Source: an uncultured Roseobacter sp.
GTDB taxonomy: Bacteria > Pseudomonadota > Alphaproteobacteria > Rhodobacterales > Rhodobacteraceae
DNA: 64,000 bases
Direction: 5' to 3'
Assembly (NCBI GenBank): GCA_947501635.1
Contig: CANMWT010000005.1
Location: 248,001-312,000, forward strand
Program-made: the position numbers and the translations under genes
Shown here: positions 1-8,298 of the stretch, one piece after another
Position numbering within the stretch: the stretch's first letter is position 1
Layout of the letters: every line of letters starts with the position of its first letter
The notes under the pieces: model-generated
Told to the model about the DNA's origin: nothing
The model's input: only the letters and a program-made list of their open reading frames with translations
Databases searched by the model: none

Positions 1-918
1 TTTATAGTCGGACCCAAAGGTATTGAGCACATCATGGGTAGGTGTTTGCGCATCCCAGCGTCGCCTGTTGTCGCGCCATACGCCTTCGTAAAGGCAATTG
101 TGGAAGTAGTAGTATTCCATATGTTTGAACTCGGCCCGGGCTGCGGAAAAGAGCTCTTGGACAACTTTTACATGCGGGTCCATTGACCCGCCCACGTCCA
201 GAAACAACAGCACCTTCACAGCGTTGCGGCGTTCGGGTCGGGTCTTGACATCAAGGTATCCATGCTCGGCTGTGGCGCGGATTGTACCGTTCAGGTCGAG
301 TTCTTCCTGGGCGCTGTCACGGGCCCAGCGGCGCAGGCGTTTGAGCGCTACCTTGATGTTTCGGGTGCCGATTTCGACGCTATCGTCGAGGTTTTTGAAA
401 TCGCGTTTGTCCCAGACCTTGACGGCGCGCTGGTGACGCGAGCGGTCTTGCCCGATGCGGACCCCTTCGGGGTTGTAGCCGTAGGCGCCGAAGGGCGACG
501 TGCCTGCCGTGCCAACCCATTTGTTGCCGCCCTGATGCCGGCCTTTTTGTTCTTCGAGGCGTTTTTTGAGTGTTTCCATGAGTTTGTCGAAACCGCCCAA
601 AGCGTCGATCTCGGCCTTTTCTTCCGCGGAAAGGTGTTTTTCAGCCATTTTCTCAAGCCAGTCCTGCGGGATATCCACCGCGTCAAGAACCTGGTCGGCC
701 GTGATGTTTTCCAACCCTGAAAAGCTGGCCGCGAAGGCGCGGTCGAACTTGTCGATGTTACGCTCGTCCTTGACCAGCGTCAGGCGCGCCAGATAGTAGA
801 ATGCCTCAACATCGTAGGTTGCAAGTCCTGCGCGCATGGCTTCGAGAAAGGACAGGAACTCTCGCAGTGAAACTGGGACCCGATGGGATCGGAGCGCGTC
901 AAAGAAGGGCAGGAACAT
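1..918 (-). CDS. VWA domain protein, CoxE-like (3' end cut by window)
   Basis: The visible 306 residues start with MFLPFFDALR, preceded by a GAGG ribosome binding site, and run off the left edge without a stop. The N-terminal half is helical and charged. A MIDAS-type motif DVGGSMD lies at residues 241-247, as in von Willebrand factor A domains of the CoxE/YehP type. Proteins of this class usually work with a MoxR AAA+ ATPase in metal-dependent maturation or remodelling of a target complex; such an ATPase lies four genes upstream on the same strand. The target is unknown. Confidence is high for the family and low for the role. Confidence 0.85.
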   Translation of the reverse strand, partial: MFLPFFDALRSHRVPVSLREFLSFLEAMRAGLATYDVEAFYYLARLTLVKDERNIDKFDRAFAASFSGLENITADQVLDAVDIPQDWLEKMAEKHLSAEEKAEIDALGGFDKLMETLKKRLEEQKGRHQGGNKWVGTAGTSPFGAYGYNPEGVRIGQDRSRHQRAVKVWDKRDFKNLDDSVEIGTRNIKVALKRLRRWARDSAQEELDLNGTIRATAEHGYLDVKTRPERRNAVKVLLFLDVGGSMDPHVKVVQELFSAARAEFKHMEYYYFHNCLYEGVWRDNRRRWDAQTPTHDVLNTFGSDYK

Positions 919-930
919 GATATACCTCGT

Positions 931-1098
931 CTAGATGAGCGTCCTGTCCAGGATCACGGCGAGGATCATGCTGACAACTGTGAACGCCATGGCGTAGCCT
1001 GCTGCGTATTGAGCGACGTCGAGCTTGTTGCCCTTGCGTTTGTAGGCGGTCATGCCGCCGATGGCTGCACCCGACAGGGCGCTGATAAGGATTAACAT
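931..1098 (-). CDS. Small conserved-looking membrane protein, 55 aa
   Basis: This is an open frame of 55 codons from ATG at 1098 to TAG at 931. The N-terminus (MLILISALSGAAIGGM) and the C-terminal third (about residues 36-51) are hydrophobic and could each span the membrane, with a short basic loop (KRKGNK) between them. It fits tightly between the lipoprotein gene and the VWA gene on the same strand, so it is probably part of the same transcript. I do not recognise the family. Support comes from codon pattern, hydrophobicity and position; there is no functional motif. Confidence 0.7.
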   Translation of the reverse strand: MLILISALSGAAIGGMTAYKRKGNKLDVAQYAAGYAMAFTVVSMILAVILDRTLI

Positions 1099-1147
1099 TT
1101 GACCTCTTTTATCGAAAACTTACGCTAACCTAGTGCTGTGGCGCGTA

Positions 1148-2512
1148 TCAGACAGGGGGAGTGCGTTCTGCCAGTGCAGAGATTTCCTTGACCTTTGTCT
1201 CGACCGCCCAATCGGCACCGAACCCGTAGCGTGCCCATCCCAGACTGTCCAGCCGCAGAGCATTGGCTTGTGTGAACCGGCCCTCGGCGCTGAGTGTTTC
1301 GGCACGCAGCAATTGCAGCGTTGCAAGCAAGGCTGCATTTTGGGCAATGCGGGCGCGTTCGATATGCGGTGTGACGATGTTGCGGGCCTTCGTGGTCTCG
1401 CCGATGGAAAGCGCGTAGGCCCCGAGTTGGGTTGCAACAAATGCGCGGTGCAGGCGTGTTTGTGCAGAACGGGCGTAGAACCTGTCCGCGGTGCGGAATT
1501 CCTGCTGTGCTGCAGCGCTGTTGGTGGCTTGCAACACGCGTCCTCTTGCGTAATGCGCAAATCCGCGCCGGTTGTCGGTCCAGCCGCTGCGTGTCGCGAT
1601 ACGCAGCGCCTCGTCGGCGGCTGTGCGCCGGCTGGCGTAGCTTGCGCCGGGTCCCAGCGCAGTTTGGATAGCTGAAATAAAGGCTTGCGGCGTATACGTG
1701 TTGCGCGCGGGGCCGGGGGCTTTGCCACGGGGATTGATGCGCGCCAGAACTGCGGGCAGGCGAGCCGCTACCATTTCGCGCGACATCCCGGATGCAAGTT
1801 CAGGTGCATATGTGGCGCGCAGAACAAGCATGTCGAAATTTGTCAGCACCGTGTGCACATTGTCATCGTTGAAGACCGAATTGGGCAAACGGTAGAGATC
1901 ATTGAGCGGGCCCAGTGCTTGCGCCAGTTCTTCATGCAGGCAGTCGCGGACTTCTTGTGGGCTCGCGTCATTGGGCAGGATAATCGCGAGTTTGCTGCGC
2001 GTTTTTAGCCCGGCCCAGTTCGTTTTAGGAGTGCGGCGCGCGGATCTGAATTCGGACAGCGATGACACGTTAGGTGCCACGAAACAGGCCGCTTGTGGCA
2101 GGACACGCTGTATCGCGGAACGCGAAACGGAATCGATTGTGATGCTGGCGTTTTTGTCCTGAGTGGGTGTTATTGTGATCCCTGCTTCTGTGCGCAAACG
2201 ATTGAGCAGCCCTCGTAAATCCACATTCAAGGTCGGGGCCGGTCGCCCCGTCAACCGCAAGGTGATTGGTCCTTCAAAGCGTGTCAGCACCGGAAGTTGC
2301 CGCCCGCTTTCCATCTCGAACAACAGCTCGATAAAATCCTCGGCAAGGTGGTTGTTCGGCGTGCGGTAGTTTTGCGGTGCGCGGGCCGCGAATGATTTCA
2401 TCGGAGGCAGGGTTGTCTCGGCAATGGCTGTGCGCGAGGGCACGTCACCTTGCGATACAGGCGCGCAGGCACTCAGCGCCATGAGCAGAACGAAGGCAAC
2501 ACGGCGCTTCAT
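1148..2512 (-). CDS. DUF2927 family lipoprotein
   Basis: The 454-residue product begins with a short signal peptide and a lipobox (LSAC, Cys16), so it should be a lipoprotein. Residues about 50-270 resemble DUF2927, including HEELAQALG at about 192-200 and a following segment (FDMLVLRATY) with the look of a metallopeptidase fold; a zinc site is inference only. The C-terminal 150 residues are alanine-rich helices, possibly TPR-like. The start overlaps the stop of the acetyltransferase gene by four bases, which suggests translational coupling. Exact function is unknown. Confidence 0.8.
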   Translation of the reverse strand: MKRRVAFVLLMALSACAPVSQGDVPSRTAIAETTLPPMKSFAARAPQNYRTPNNHLAEDFIELLFEMESGRQLPVLTRFEGPITLRLTGRPAPTLNVDLRGLLNRLRTEAGITITPTQDKNASITIDSVSRSAIQRVLPQAACFVAPNVSSLSEFRSARRTPKTNWAGLKTRSKLAIILPNDASPQEVRDCLHEELAQALGPLNDLYRLPNSVFNDDNVHTVLTNFDMLVLRATYAPELASGMSREMVAARLPAVLARINPRGKAPGPARNTYTPQAFISAIQTALGPGASYASRRTAADEALRIATRSGWTDNRRGFAHYARGRVLQATNSAAAQQEFRTADRFYARSAQTRLHRAFVATQLGAYALSIGETTKARNIVTPHIERARIAQNAALLATLQLLRAETLSAEGRFTQANALRLDSLGWARYGFGADWAVETKVKEISALAERTPPV

Positions 2513-2964
2513 CGGCGGTTATATTTGATAAAGGGTGTCTGGATGCCGATGCGGTCGTAGAGCCTGCGTGCGGTTTCGTTGAAATCCTGCGTCAGCCAGT
2601 AGACGCTGGGCGCACCTGCTGCATCCGCCGCATCATACACCGCTTCGATCAACGCGCGCCCCACGCCTTTGCCGCGTACTTGGGGGTCTGCATAAAGGTC
2701 CTGCAGGTAACATGTATTTTCGACCGACCAGCCGTGGCGGTGGAAAAGATAGTGCGTCAACCCGACGGGCGCCCCGTCGATTTCCGCAATCAGTCCGTTG
2801 TAGTCCTGCGGATCATCCCCCAGCAGCCTCTGGAAGTAGAGGTCGTATAGTTCCGGTGGTCGCGTGGTTTCATAAAAGGCAAGGTAGGCCTTCCACATCC
2901 TCGCCCACTGGTCTTTGTCTGAAGCCCGCAAAGGGCGCACGATCACTGATCCTGCCGCTGCCAT
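2509..2964 (-). CDS. GNAT family N-acetyltransferase
   Basis: The 151-residue protein shows the GNAT fold: an N-terminal VRPLRASDKDQW strand-helix, then LYADPQVRGKGVGRALIEAV, the acetyl-CoA binding motif A (R/Q-x-x-G-x-G/A), near residues 99-118, and a C-terminal WLTQDFNETARRLYDRIG segment. I start at ATG 2964; an in-frame TTG at 2982 is possible but less likely. The gene lies between moxR and the DUF2927 lipoprotein gene and overlaps the latter by four bases. The acetyl acceptor cannot be read from sequence. Confidence 0.85.
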   Translation of the reverse strand: MAAAGSVIVRPLRASDKDQWARMWKAYLAFYETTRPPELYDLYFQRLLGDDPQDYNGLIAEIDGAPVGLTHYLFHRHGWSVENTCYLQDLYADPQVRGKGVGRALIEAVYDAADAAGAPSVYWLTQDFNETARRLYDRIGIQTPFIKYNRR

Positions 2965-3057
2965 GAATTCTGCCCGTCTCAATATGCTCTGGTCCCGAGG
3001 TCTTATGCCCCGAGTTATCCACAGCTTAGGAAGAAAATGTGGCGATTTCCAGCTAAA

Positions 3058-3897
3058 CTATCGACCGCTGCGCGCTAAAAAGGCCAACCGTTCGAAAAGA
3101 TGCACGTCCTGTTCGTTTTTCAGCAGCGCGCCATGCAGTTTGGGCAGGCTGTTTGCACCTGATGTTCTGAGATCTTCGGCCGTCATGTCTTCGGCCAGCA
3201 GCAGTTTCAACCAGTCCAGAACTTCTGAGGTTGAAGGCTTTTTCTTAAGTCCAGCCTGATCGCGGATTTCATAAAACTGGGTCAGCGCCGTGGTCAAAAG
3301 CGTTTCCTTGATTCCCGGGTGATGCACTTCCACGATCTTGCGCAGCGTGTCGACGTCGGGAAAGCGAATGTAGTGGAAAAAGCAGCGTCGCAGAAAGGCG
3401 TCGGGCAGTTCCTTTTCGTTGTTGGATGTAATGATCACGATAGGACGGTGCGTTGCGCGGATCGTCTCACCGGTTTCATAAACGAAGAACTCCATCTTAT
3501 CGAGTTCCTGCAGCAAATCGTTCGGAAACTCGATATCGGCCTTGTCAATCTCATCAATCAGCAGAACCACCTTTTGTCCCGCTTCGAAGGCCTGCCATAG
3601 CTTGCCCTTACGAATGTAATTCTTGACGTCGTGGACGCGTTCTTCGCCCAGCTGACTGTCGCGCAGGCGGCTGACGGCGTCATATTCATACAACCCCTGT
3701 TGCGCTCGCGTGGTGGATTTCACGTTCCACTCAATCATCTCAAGGCCCAATGACCGGCTGACTTGACGTGCCAGTTCCGTCTTGCCGGTGCCGGGCTCGC
3801 CCTTGACTAAAAGCGGGCGCTCGAGCGTGACGGCTGCGTTGACGGCAATGGTCAGGTCATCTGTGGCGACGTAGTCGTCCGTGCCTTGGAATTTCAT
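3058..3897 (-). CDS. MoxR-family AAA+ ATPase
   Basis: The 279-residue protein has Walker A GEPGTGKT at residues 33-40, Walker B VLLIDEID at about 111-118, a sensor-1 region IITSNN near 155-160 and arginine-finger candidates at 170-171. This is the MoxR class that acts with VWA-domain proteins as a chaperone or cofactor-insertion machine. The VWA partner is the gene at the left edge of the window, in the same direction but separated by three genes. It is the first gene of this minus-strand group and lies divergent from dksA, with about 130 bases between the two, so promoters for both should lie there. Confidence 0.92.
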   Translation of the reverse strand: MKFQGTDDYVATDDLTIAVNAAVTLERPLLVKGEPGTGKTELARQVSRSLGLEMIEWNVKSTTRAQQGLYEYDAVSRLRDSQLGEERVHDVKNYIRKGKLWQAFEAGQKVVLLIDEIDKADIEFPNDLLQELDKMEFFVYETGETIRATHRPIVIITSNNEKELPDAFLRRCFFHYIRFPDVDTLRKIVEVHHPGIKETLLTTALTQFYEIRDQAGLKKKPSTSEVLDWLKLLLAEDMTAEDLRTSGANSLPKLHGALLKNEQDVHLFERLAFLARSGR

Positions 3898-4064
3898 GTG
3901 AGAGTCAACCCTTTGCAGTGTTTTTTTCGTGGTCCTTTTAGACAGAAAACTTCCCGATTGTGTAGTGACAATTCAAAGACCTTCCGTTAGATGCAGGCGC
4001 AGGGGCAGCTTGGCCAAGGGACAAGATACGTATGAATGACGTAAGCCGTGTTGAGGGGAAGCAA

Positions 4065-4487
4065 ATGAAACAAGAACTGTTTCTGCCGGATGATTACCGT
4101 CCGGCTGAGGATGAGCCGTTCATGAATGAAATGCAGTTGGAGTATTTCCGACGTAAGCTTTTGAACTGGCGTTCGGATCTGCTGGCGGACAGCAAGGACA
4201 CCATTGAGGGATTGCAGGACGGCACGCGCAATATACCCGATGTGGCCGACCGTGCGTCGGAAGAGACGGACCGTGCGCTTGAGTTGCGCACACGGGACCG
4301 TCAGCGCAAGCTGGTCAGCAAAATCGACAGCGCGTTGCGCCGTATCGACGAAGGTGAATTCGGCTATTGCTCGGTAACGGGTGAACCGATCTCGCTGAAG
4401 CGTCTGGATGCGCGTCCGATCGCAACAATGAGCCTTGAGGCGCAAGAACGCCACGAGCGCCGTGAAAAAGTGCACCGAGACGACTGA
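4065..4487 (+). CDS. dksA: RNA polymerase-binding transcription factor DksA
   Basis: The 140-residue product (from ATG 4065, behind GAGGGGAAGC; an upstream in-frame ATG at 4032 lacks such a site) is DksA: a coiled coil with the NIPDVADRASEETD tip region, then a zinc-finger-like C-terminus GYCSVTGEPISLKRL. DksA enters the RNA polymerase secondary channel and, with ppGpp, resets transcription during nutrient stress. Only one of the four zinc-ligand cysteines of the E. coli protein is kept: the second is Gly in VTGE, and the distal pair is replaced in IATMSLEAQ. I recall the same for the Rhodobacter sphaeroides homologue. It is a single gene followed by a terminator. Confidence 0.93.
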   Translation: MKQELFLPDDYRPAEDEPFMNEMQLEYFRRKLLNWRSDLLADSKDTIEGLQDGTRNIPDVADRASEETDRALELRTRDRQRKLVSKIDSALRRIDEGEFGYCSVTGEPISLKRLDARPIATMSLEAQERHERREKVHRDD

Positions 4488-4510
4488 ACTGCGCGAGATT
4501 TGGTATCTGG

Positions 4511-4549
4511 AAAGGGCGCCGGGCAGCAGCTTTGGCGCTTTTTCCTTTT
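4511..4549 (+). terminator. Rho-independent terminator after dksA
   Basis: AAAGGGCGCC is followed 13 bases later by GGCGCTTTTT, giving a short GC-rich stem (GCGCC/GGCGC, extended with a mismatch) and a run of T. It lies 24 bases after the dksA stop and just before the start of the FAD monooxygenase gene, so it should separate the two transcripts. Confidence 0.55.
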
Positions 4550-4560
4550 GAGGGGGCAGT

Positions 4561-5715
4561 ATGATCAAGAACGCGCTGGTTATTGGCGGCGGCATTGGCG
4601 GCTTGGCGGCAGCATCCGCACTTGCGCAGGCGGGTGTCGCGGTCACGCTGGTCGAGCAGACACCCGGCATCAGCGAAGTTGGTGCCGGCATTCAGGTCAG
4701 CCCGAATGGTCTGGCAGTCTTGCGGGCGTTGGGGCTTGAGCAGGCGCTCGACCGTTCCGGCGCGGTGCAGGCACAAGCCGTCTTGCTGGAAGACTACCGC
4801 GCGGGCGATCCTGTCGCACGGCTTGATCTGGCGCGCCTGAAAGATCAGCGATATCTTTTTGTGCACCGCGCCGATGTCGTGGCCCTTTTGCTGCGCGCTG
4901 CCAAACAAGCGAATGTGTCTATCGAATTGGGCCGCCGCGCGGTCACGGTCACGCCCGCTGCCCTGAGTGTGGTAAAATTTGCCGATGGCGGGGAGGCACG
5001 CGCTGAGCTTGTCGTGTGCGCCGACGGGCTGCATTCTGTCGGGCGCGCGGCGATTACAGGGCACAGCGATGCAACTTTTACAGGTCAGGTGGCATGGCGC
5101 GCTCTTGTGCCCGCGTCAAACCCGGCACCACAGGCGACGGTAACGATGGGTCCGGGACGGCATATTGTCAGCTATCCGCTCCGAGATGGATCACTGACCA
5201 ACATCGTCGCCGTGCAAGAGCGCGATCAATGGGCGGAAGAGGGATGGCATATCGAGGATGATCCCAACAACCTGCGCGCGGCGTTCAGTGATTTCGGAGG
5301 CCCGGTAGCGCAGGTGCTGCGACAGGTTGAAAGGGCAAACCTGTGGGGATTGTTCCGCCATCCTGTGGCAGAGAAGTGGGTCAGACAAGGGGCCGTCCTC
5401 TTGGGAGACGCGGCGCATCCGACGCTGCCATTTCTGGCACAAGGGGCCAATCTGGCGTTGGAAGACGCTTGGATGCTTGCGCGGGTGGTCAAGTCCGGGC
5501 GTGAACTCGAACACTATGAGAGACTGCGCAAGCCACGCGCCGCCAAAGTGGTTGCCGCGGCATCTGGCAATGCATGGAAGTACCACTTGCACCCCGGTCC
5601 GCTACGCCGCGCGGCCCATTTGGCCTTGTCCCTTGGCAGCACATTGGCTCCGGGCAGGATGATGGGGCAGTTCAACTGGATCTATGGTTATGATGTGACC
5701 AAAGAGGTCATCTGA
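4561..5715 (+). CDS. FAD-dependent aromatic-type monooxygenase
   Basis: The 384-residue protein starts with the Rossmann motif VIGGGIGG (residues 7-14), has the DG motif (CADGLHSVGR) in the middle and the second FAD motif LLGDAAHPTLPFLAQG near 280-295. This is the group A flavin monooxygenase layout (salicylate or 3-hydroxybenzoate hydroxylase-like), which uses NAD(P)H and O2 to hydroxylate a ring substrate in the cytoplasm. The substrate cannot be deduced; no aromatic-pathway genes are nearby. It is monocistronic and convergent with the ornithine cyclodeaminase gene. Confidence 0.85.
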   Translation: MIKNALVIGGGIGGLAAASALAQAGVAVTLVEQTPGISEVGAGIQVSPNGLAVLRALGLEQALDRSGAVQAQAVLLEDYRAGDPVARLDLARLKDQRYLFVHRADVVALLLRAAKQANVSIELGRRAVTVTPAALSVVKFADGGEARAELVVCADGLHSVGRAAITGHSDATFTGQVAWRALVPASNPAPQATVTMGPGRHIVSYPLRDGSLTNIVAVQERDQWAEEGWHIEDDPNNLRAAFSDFGGPVAQVLRQVERANLWGLFRHPVAEKWVRQGAVLLGDAAHPTLPFLAQGANLALEDAWMLARVVKSGRELEHYERLRKPRAAKVVAAASGNAWKYHLHPGPLRRAAHLALSLGSTLAPGRMMGQFNWIYGYDVTKEVI

Positions 5716-5777
5716 CACCACAGCGGGGAGGTATTTGCCCAACCGCGTCCGTTTATGGTTTCGCACGCAGGCCTGTG

Positions 5778-6830
5778 CTAGGACCGAGCGCGCTGCAGCA
5801 TCCCGAACAAATCGCGCGGATCATCCGGATCGGCCAACAGGTCCAGTGGATGATAGAACCCGGTTCCCGCAATCCGGTCCCGTACAAATCGCAACGCGCT
5901 GAAGTCTTCGATGGCAAACCCTACGGAATCAAACAGCGTAATCTGCTTGTCAGAGGTACGCCCCTGCGCCTTGCCCGTCATGACCTCCCAGATTTCAGTC
6001 ACCGGATGGTCGGGTGCAAGCTGCTGAATCTCACCCTCGATGCGGGTCTGATCGGGGTATTCCACGAAGATATCCGCACGGTTCAGGATAGCCGGCGCCA
6101 GTTCGGTCTTGCCCGGACAATCACCTCCGATTGCGTTGATATGCACGCCCGCACCGACCATATTATCCGTCAGGATCGTCGCGTACTGCTTGTCCGCTGT
6201 GCAGGTCGTGATAATCTGCGCGCCCAAAATCGCCTCCTCCGCGCTGGAGCAGGAGACCACATTCATGCCCTGGCCCTGAAGGTTCGCTGCGCATTTTCGC
6301 GTCGCCGCAGGGTCGGTGTCATAAAGCCTGACCTCGGTGATGCCGCAGACAGCCTTCATCGCGAGGGTCTGGAACTCCGATTGTGCCCCGTTGCCGATCA
6401 TCGCCATGGTCGCGGCCCCCTTGGGGGCGAGAACCCGCGCGACCAGAGCAGAAGTTGCTGCTGTGCGCATGGCCGTCAGCATTGTCATCTCTGACAGCAA
6501 GACAGGGTAGCCGCTGCTTACATCCGCCAAAAGCCCGAAAGCGGTGACAGTCTGCAGCCCTTCAGCCGTGTTTTTTGGGTGCCCGTTCACATATTTAAAG
6601 CCGTAGACTTCGCCGTCCGACGTAGGCATCAACTCGATCACACCCTCTTTGGAGTGACTGGCAATGCGCGGCGTTTTGTCAAAGAGCTGCCAGCGTTTGA
6701 AATCTGTTTCTATGTATTCCGCAAGGCCTTGCAACATGGGCTCGATGCCGATGTGATGGATAAGCTGCATCATGTGGTCTACCGAAACGAACGGTACTAA
6801 TGCCTTGTCCGAGGGGGTCAGGTCAGTCAT
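5778..6830 (-). CDS. Ornithine cyclodeaminase
   Basis: The 350-residue protein belongs to the ornithine cyclodeaminase/mu-crystallin family: an N-terminal substrate domain (VYGFKYVNGHPKNTAEGL), then a Rossmann NAD domain with MIGNGAQSEFQ and the GGDCPGKTEL segment typical of true ornithine cyclodeaminases. It would turn ornithine into proline plus ammonia. It lies 12 bases downstream of the arginase gene on the same strand, with its own GGAGAG ribosome binding site, so the two form an arginine to ornithine to proline pathway. Confidence in the specific reaction is good because of this context. Confidence 0.9.
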   Translation of the reverse strand: MTDLTPSDKALVPFVSVDHMMQLIHHIGIEPMLQGLAEYIETDFKRWQLFDKTPRIASHSKEGVIELMPTSDGEVYGFKYVNGHPKNTAEGLQTVTAFGLLADVSSGYPVLLSEMTMLTAMRTAATSALVARVLAPKGAATMAMIGNGAQSEFQTLAMKAVCGITEVRLYDTDPAATRKCAANLQGQGMNVVSCSSAEEAILGAQIITTCTADKQYATILTDNMVGAGVHINAIGGDCPGKTELAPAILNRADIFVEYPDQTRIEGEIQQLAPDHPVTEIWEVMTGKAQGRTSDKQITLFDSVGFAIEDFSALRFVRDRIAGTGFYHPLDLLADPDDPRDLFGMLQRARS

Positions 6831-6842
6831 CGGTCTCTCCTG

Positions 6843-7763
6843 TCAATAAGCGCGGGTCGGGCGGTCAAACACACGGCGACCCATGGCCGAGGCGGCAAGG
6901 TCAACCATCACCTGCGCCGTCCGGCCGCGTTCATCAAGAAAAGGGTTCAGTTCGACCAGATCCAGTGACGTCATCAATCCGCTGTCGTGCAGCATCTCCA
7001 TCACCAGATGGCCTTCGCGCACCGTCGCCCCACCGGGAACCGTTGTGCCAACCGCGGGCGCAACAGACGGGTCGAGAAAGTCCACATCAAGGGACACGTG
7101 CAACATCCCCTGCGCCGCAGCTACGCGTTCCAGAAAAGAGGACAGGGGTTTTGCGATGCCGGTTTCGTCAATTTCGCGCATGTCTACACGCTGGATTGTG
7201 GTGTTCTGCAATGCCGCGCGCTCTGCCTCATCCACCGAGCGTAACCCGATGATGGCGATATTATCCTCGGGCAGGGCAGTGTTAATCCGGGGAAAGCCGT
7301 CGAACCCCGCACGCCCCGTGACATATCCCAAGGGTGTTCCATGCAAGTTGCCGCTGTCGGTGGTGTCGGGCGTATGAAAATCGCTGTGTGCATCCAGCCA
7401 TAGCACGAAAAGGGGTCGGCCCGCACGCTCTGCGTGGCGCATGGCCCCCAACACGGTGCCCAACGACAGAGCATGATCGCCCCCCATGAATATCGGCATG
7501 CCGTCTTGCAAACCATCCTCGGCCGCCGAGGCCAGCGCAGAGGTCCAGGCGATGGTTTCTTCAAGCGCATGCAGCTTAGGATGGGGACTGGCTTCAAAAG
7601 ACAGAGGCGAGACGTTGCCGCGGTCTTCGACCTGGTGCCCCAATGCCTGCAAAGCCTTGGCAAGGTCTGCTGTGCGATAAGCATCCGGACCCATCAAACA
7701 ACCGCGCCGCTGTTTTCCGCTATCTACAGGCGCACCGATCAGGATACAGATTTTATGGGTCAT
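6843..7763 (-). CDS. Arginase
   Basis: The 306-residue product (ATG 7763, GAGAG upstream) has all ureohydrolase manganese motifs: GGDHALSLG (H97), DAHSDFH (D124, H126, D128) and SLDVDFLDP (D226, D228). Its length and the N-terminal ILIGAPVDSG match bacterial arginases, which hydrolyse arginine to ornithine and urea in the cytoplasm. An in-frame start further upstream would run into the regulatory region, so it was not used. The gene is first in an operon with ornithine cyclodeaminase and is divergent from an Lrp/AsnC regulator, which probably controls it. Confidence 0.93.
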   Translation of the reverse strand: MTHKICILIGAPVDSGKQRRGCLMGPDAYRTADLAKALQALGHQVEDRGNVSPLSFEASPHPKLHALEETIAWTSALASAAEDGLQDGMPIFMGGDHALSLGTVLGAMRHAERAGRPLFVLWLDAHSDFHTPDTTDSGNLHGTPLGYVTGRAGFDGFPRINTALPEDNIAIIGLRSVDEAERAALQNTTIQRVDMREIDETGIAKPLSSFLERVAAAQGMLHVSLDVDFLDPSVAPAVGTTVPGGATVREGHLVMEMLHDSGLMTSLDLVELNPFLDERGRTAQVMVDLAASAMGRRVFDRPTRAY

Positions 7764-7824
7764 AGGACTCTCTACTTTCCGTGTTGCGACCGAGATATCG
7801 ATCAATGCGGTCACTTTACAAGGT

Positions 7825-7844
7825 ATCATTTTGCGCATAATGAT
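7825..7844. promoter_or_regulatory. 20-bp dyad, candidate Lrp-type operator
   Basis: The sequence ATCATT-T-TGCGCA-T-AATGAT is symmetric in nine of ten base pairs. It lies 62 bases upstream of the arginase start and 28 bases upstream of the divergent lrp-like start, a position that suits control of both genes by the Lrp-type protein. The dyad is seen directly; the binding protein is inferred. Confidence 0.55.
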
Positions 7845-7872
7845 GGTTAATTACTCAATATGAGCATCTATA

Positions 7873-8298
7873 ATGGACGAAATGGACATCAAGCTGATAG
7901 GTGCGCTGCGTCATGATGCACGCGCATCGCTGGCGCAACTGGCCTCTCTTTTGGGGTGGTCACGCGCCACGGTACGCACTCGCCTGGCAAAACTGATCGA
8001 CAGCGGAGAGATCGCGGGGTTTTCCGTGGTCCTGAAAAGTGAGCTGGCCCGCGATCCTGTGCGCGGCCTGATGATGATTGCGATCGAAGGCCGCGGAACG
8101 GACCGGATCATCCGGCAACTGGGTGCGATGCCAGAAGCCCGGCAGATCTACTCAACCAACGGACGCTGGGATGTGATCGTCGACATAGGTACCGAAACCC
8201 TGGAACAATTCGACGCGGTGCTGTTTCGCATCCGTCGTCTGGAAGGTGTTACCGCAAGCGAGACAAGCCTGCTGCTTGCGACGCGCAAGACCGGTTAG
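7873..8298 (+). CDS. Lrp/AsnC family transcriptional regulator
   Basis: The 141-residue protein has the N-terminal winged helix of the family (MDIKLIGALRHDARASLAQL, recognition region WSRATVRTRL) and a C-terminal RAM ligand-binding domain starting near residue 60 (VRGLMMIAIEGRG). Such proteins form dimers to octamers and respond to amino acids. Divergent placement from the arginase-ornithine cyclodeaminase operon suggests that it senses arginine or ornithine and activates that operon. ATG 7882 is an alternative start three codons later. Its stop overlaps the convergent dsbB by four bases. Confidence 0.9.
   Translation: MDEMDIKLIGALRHDARASLAQLASLLGWSRATVRTRLAKLIDSGEIAGFSVVLKSELARDPVRGLMMIAIEGRGTDRIIRQLGAMPEARQIYSTNGRWDVIVDIGTETLEQFDAVLFRIRRLEGVTASETSLLLATRKTG

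Noticed and set aside
5722-5742. GGGGAGGTATTTGCCC after the FAD monooxygenase gene as another copy of the roseobacter-type repeat
   Set aside because: Only a short partial match without the GC hairpin; chance similarity cannot be excluded.
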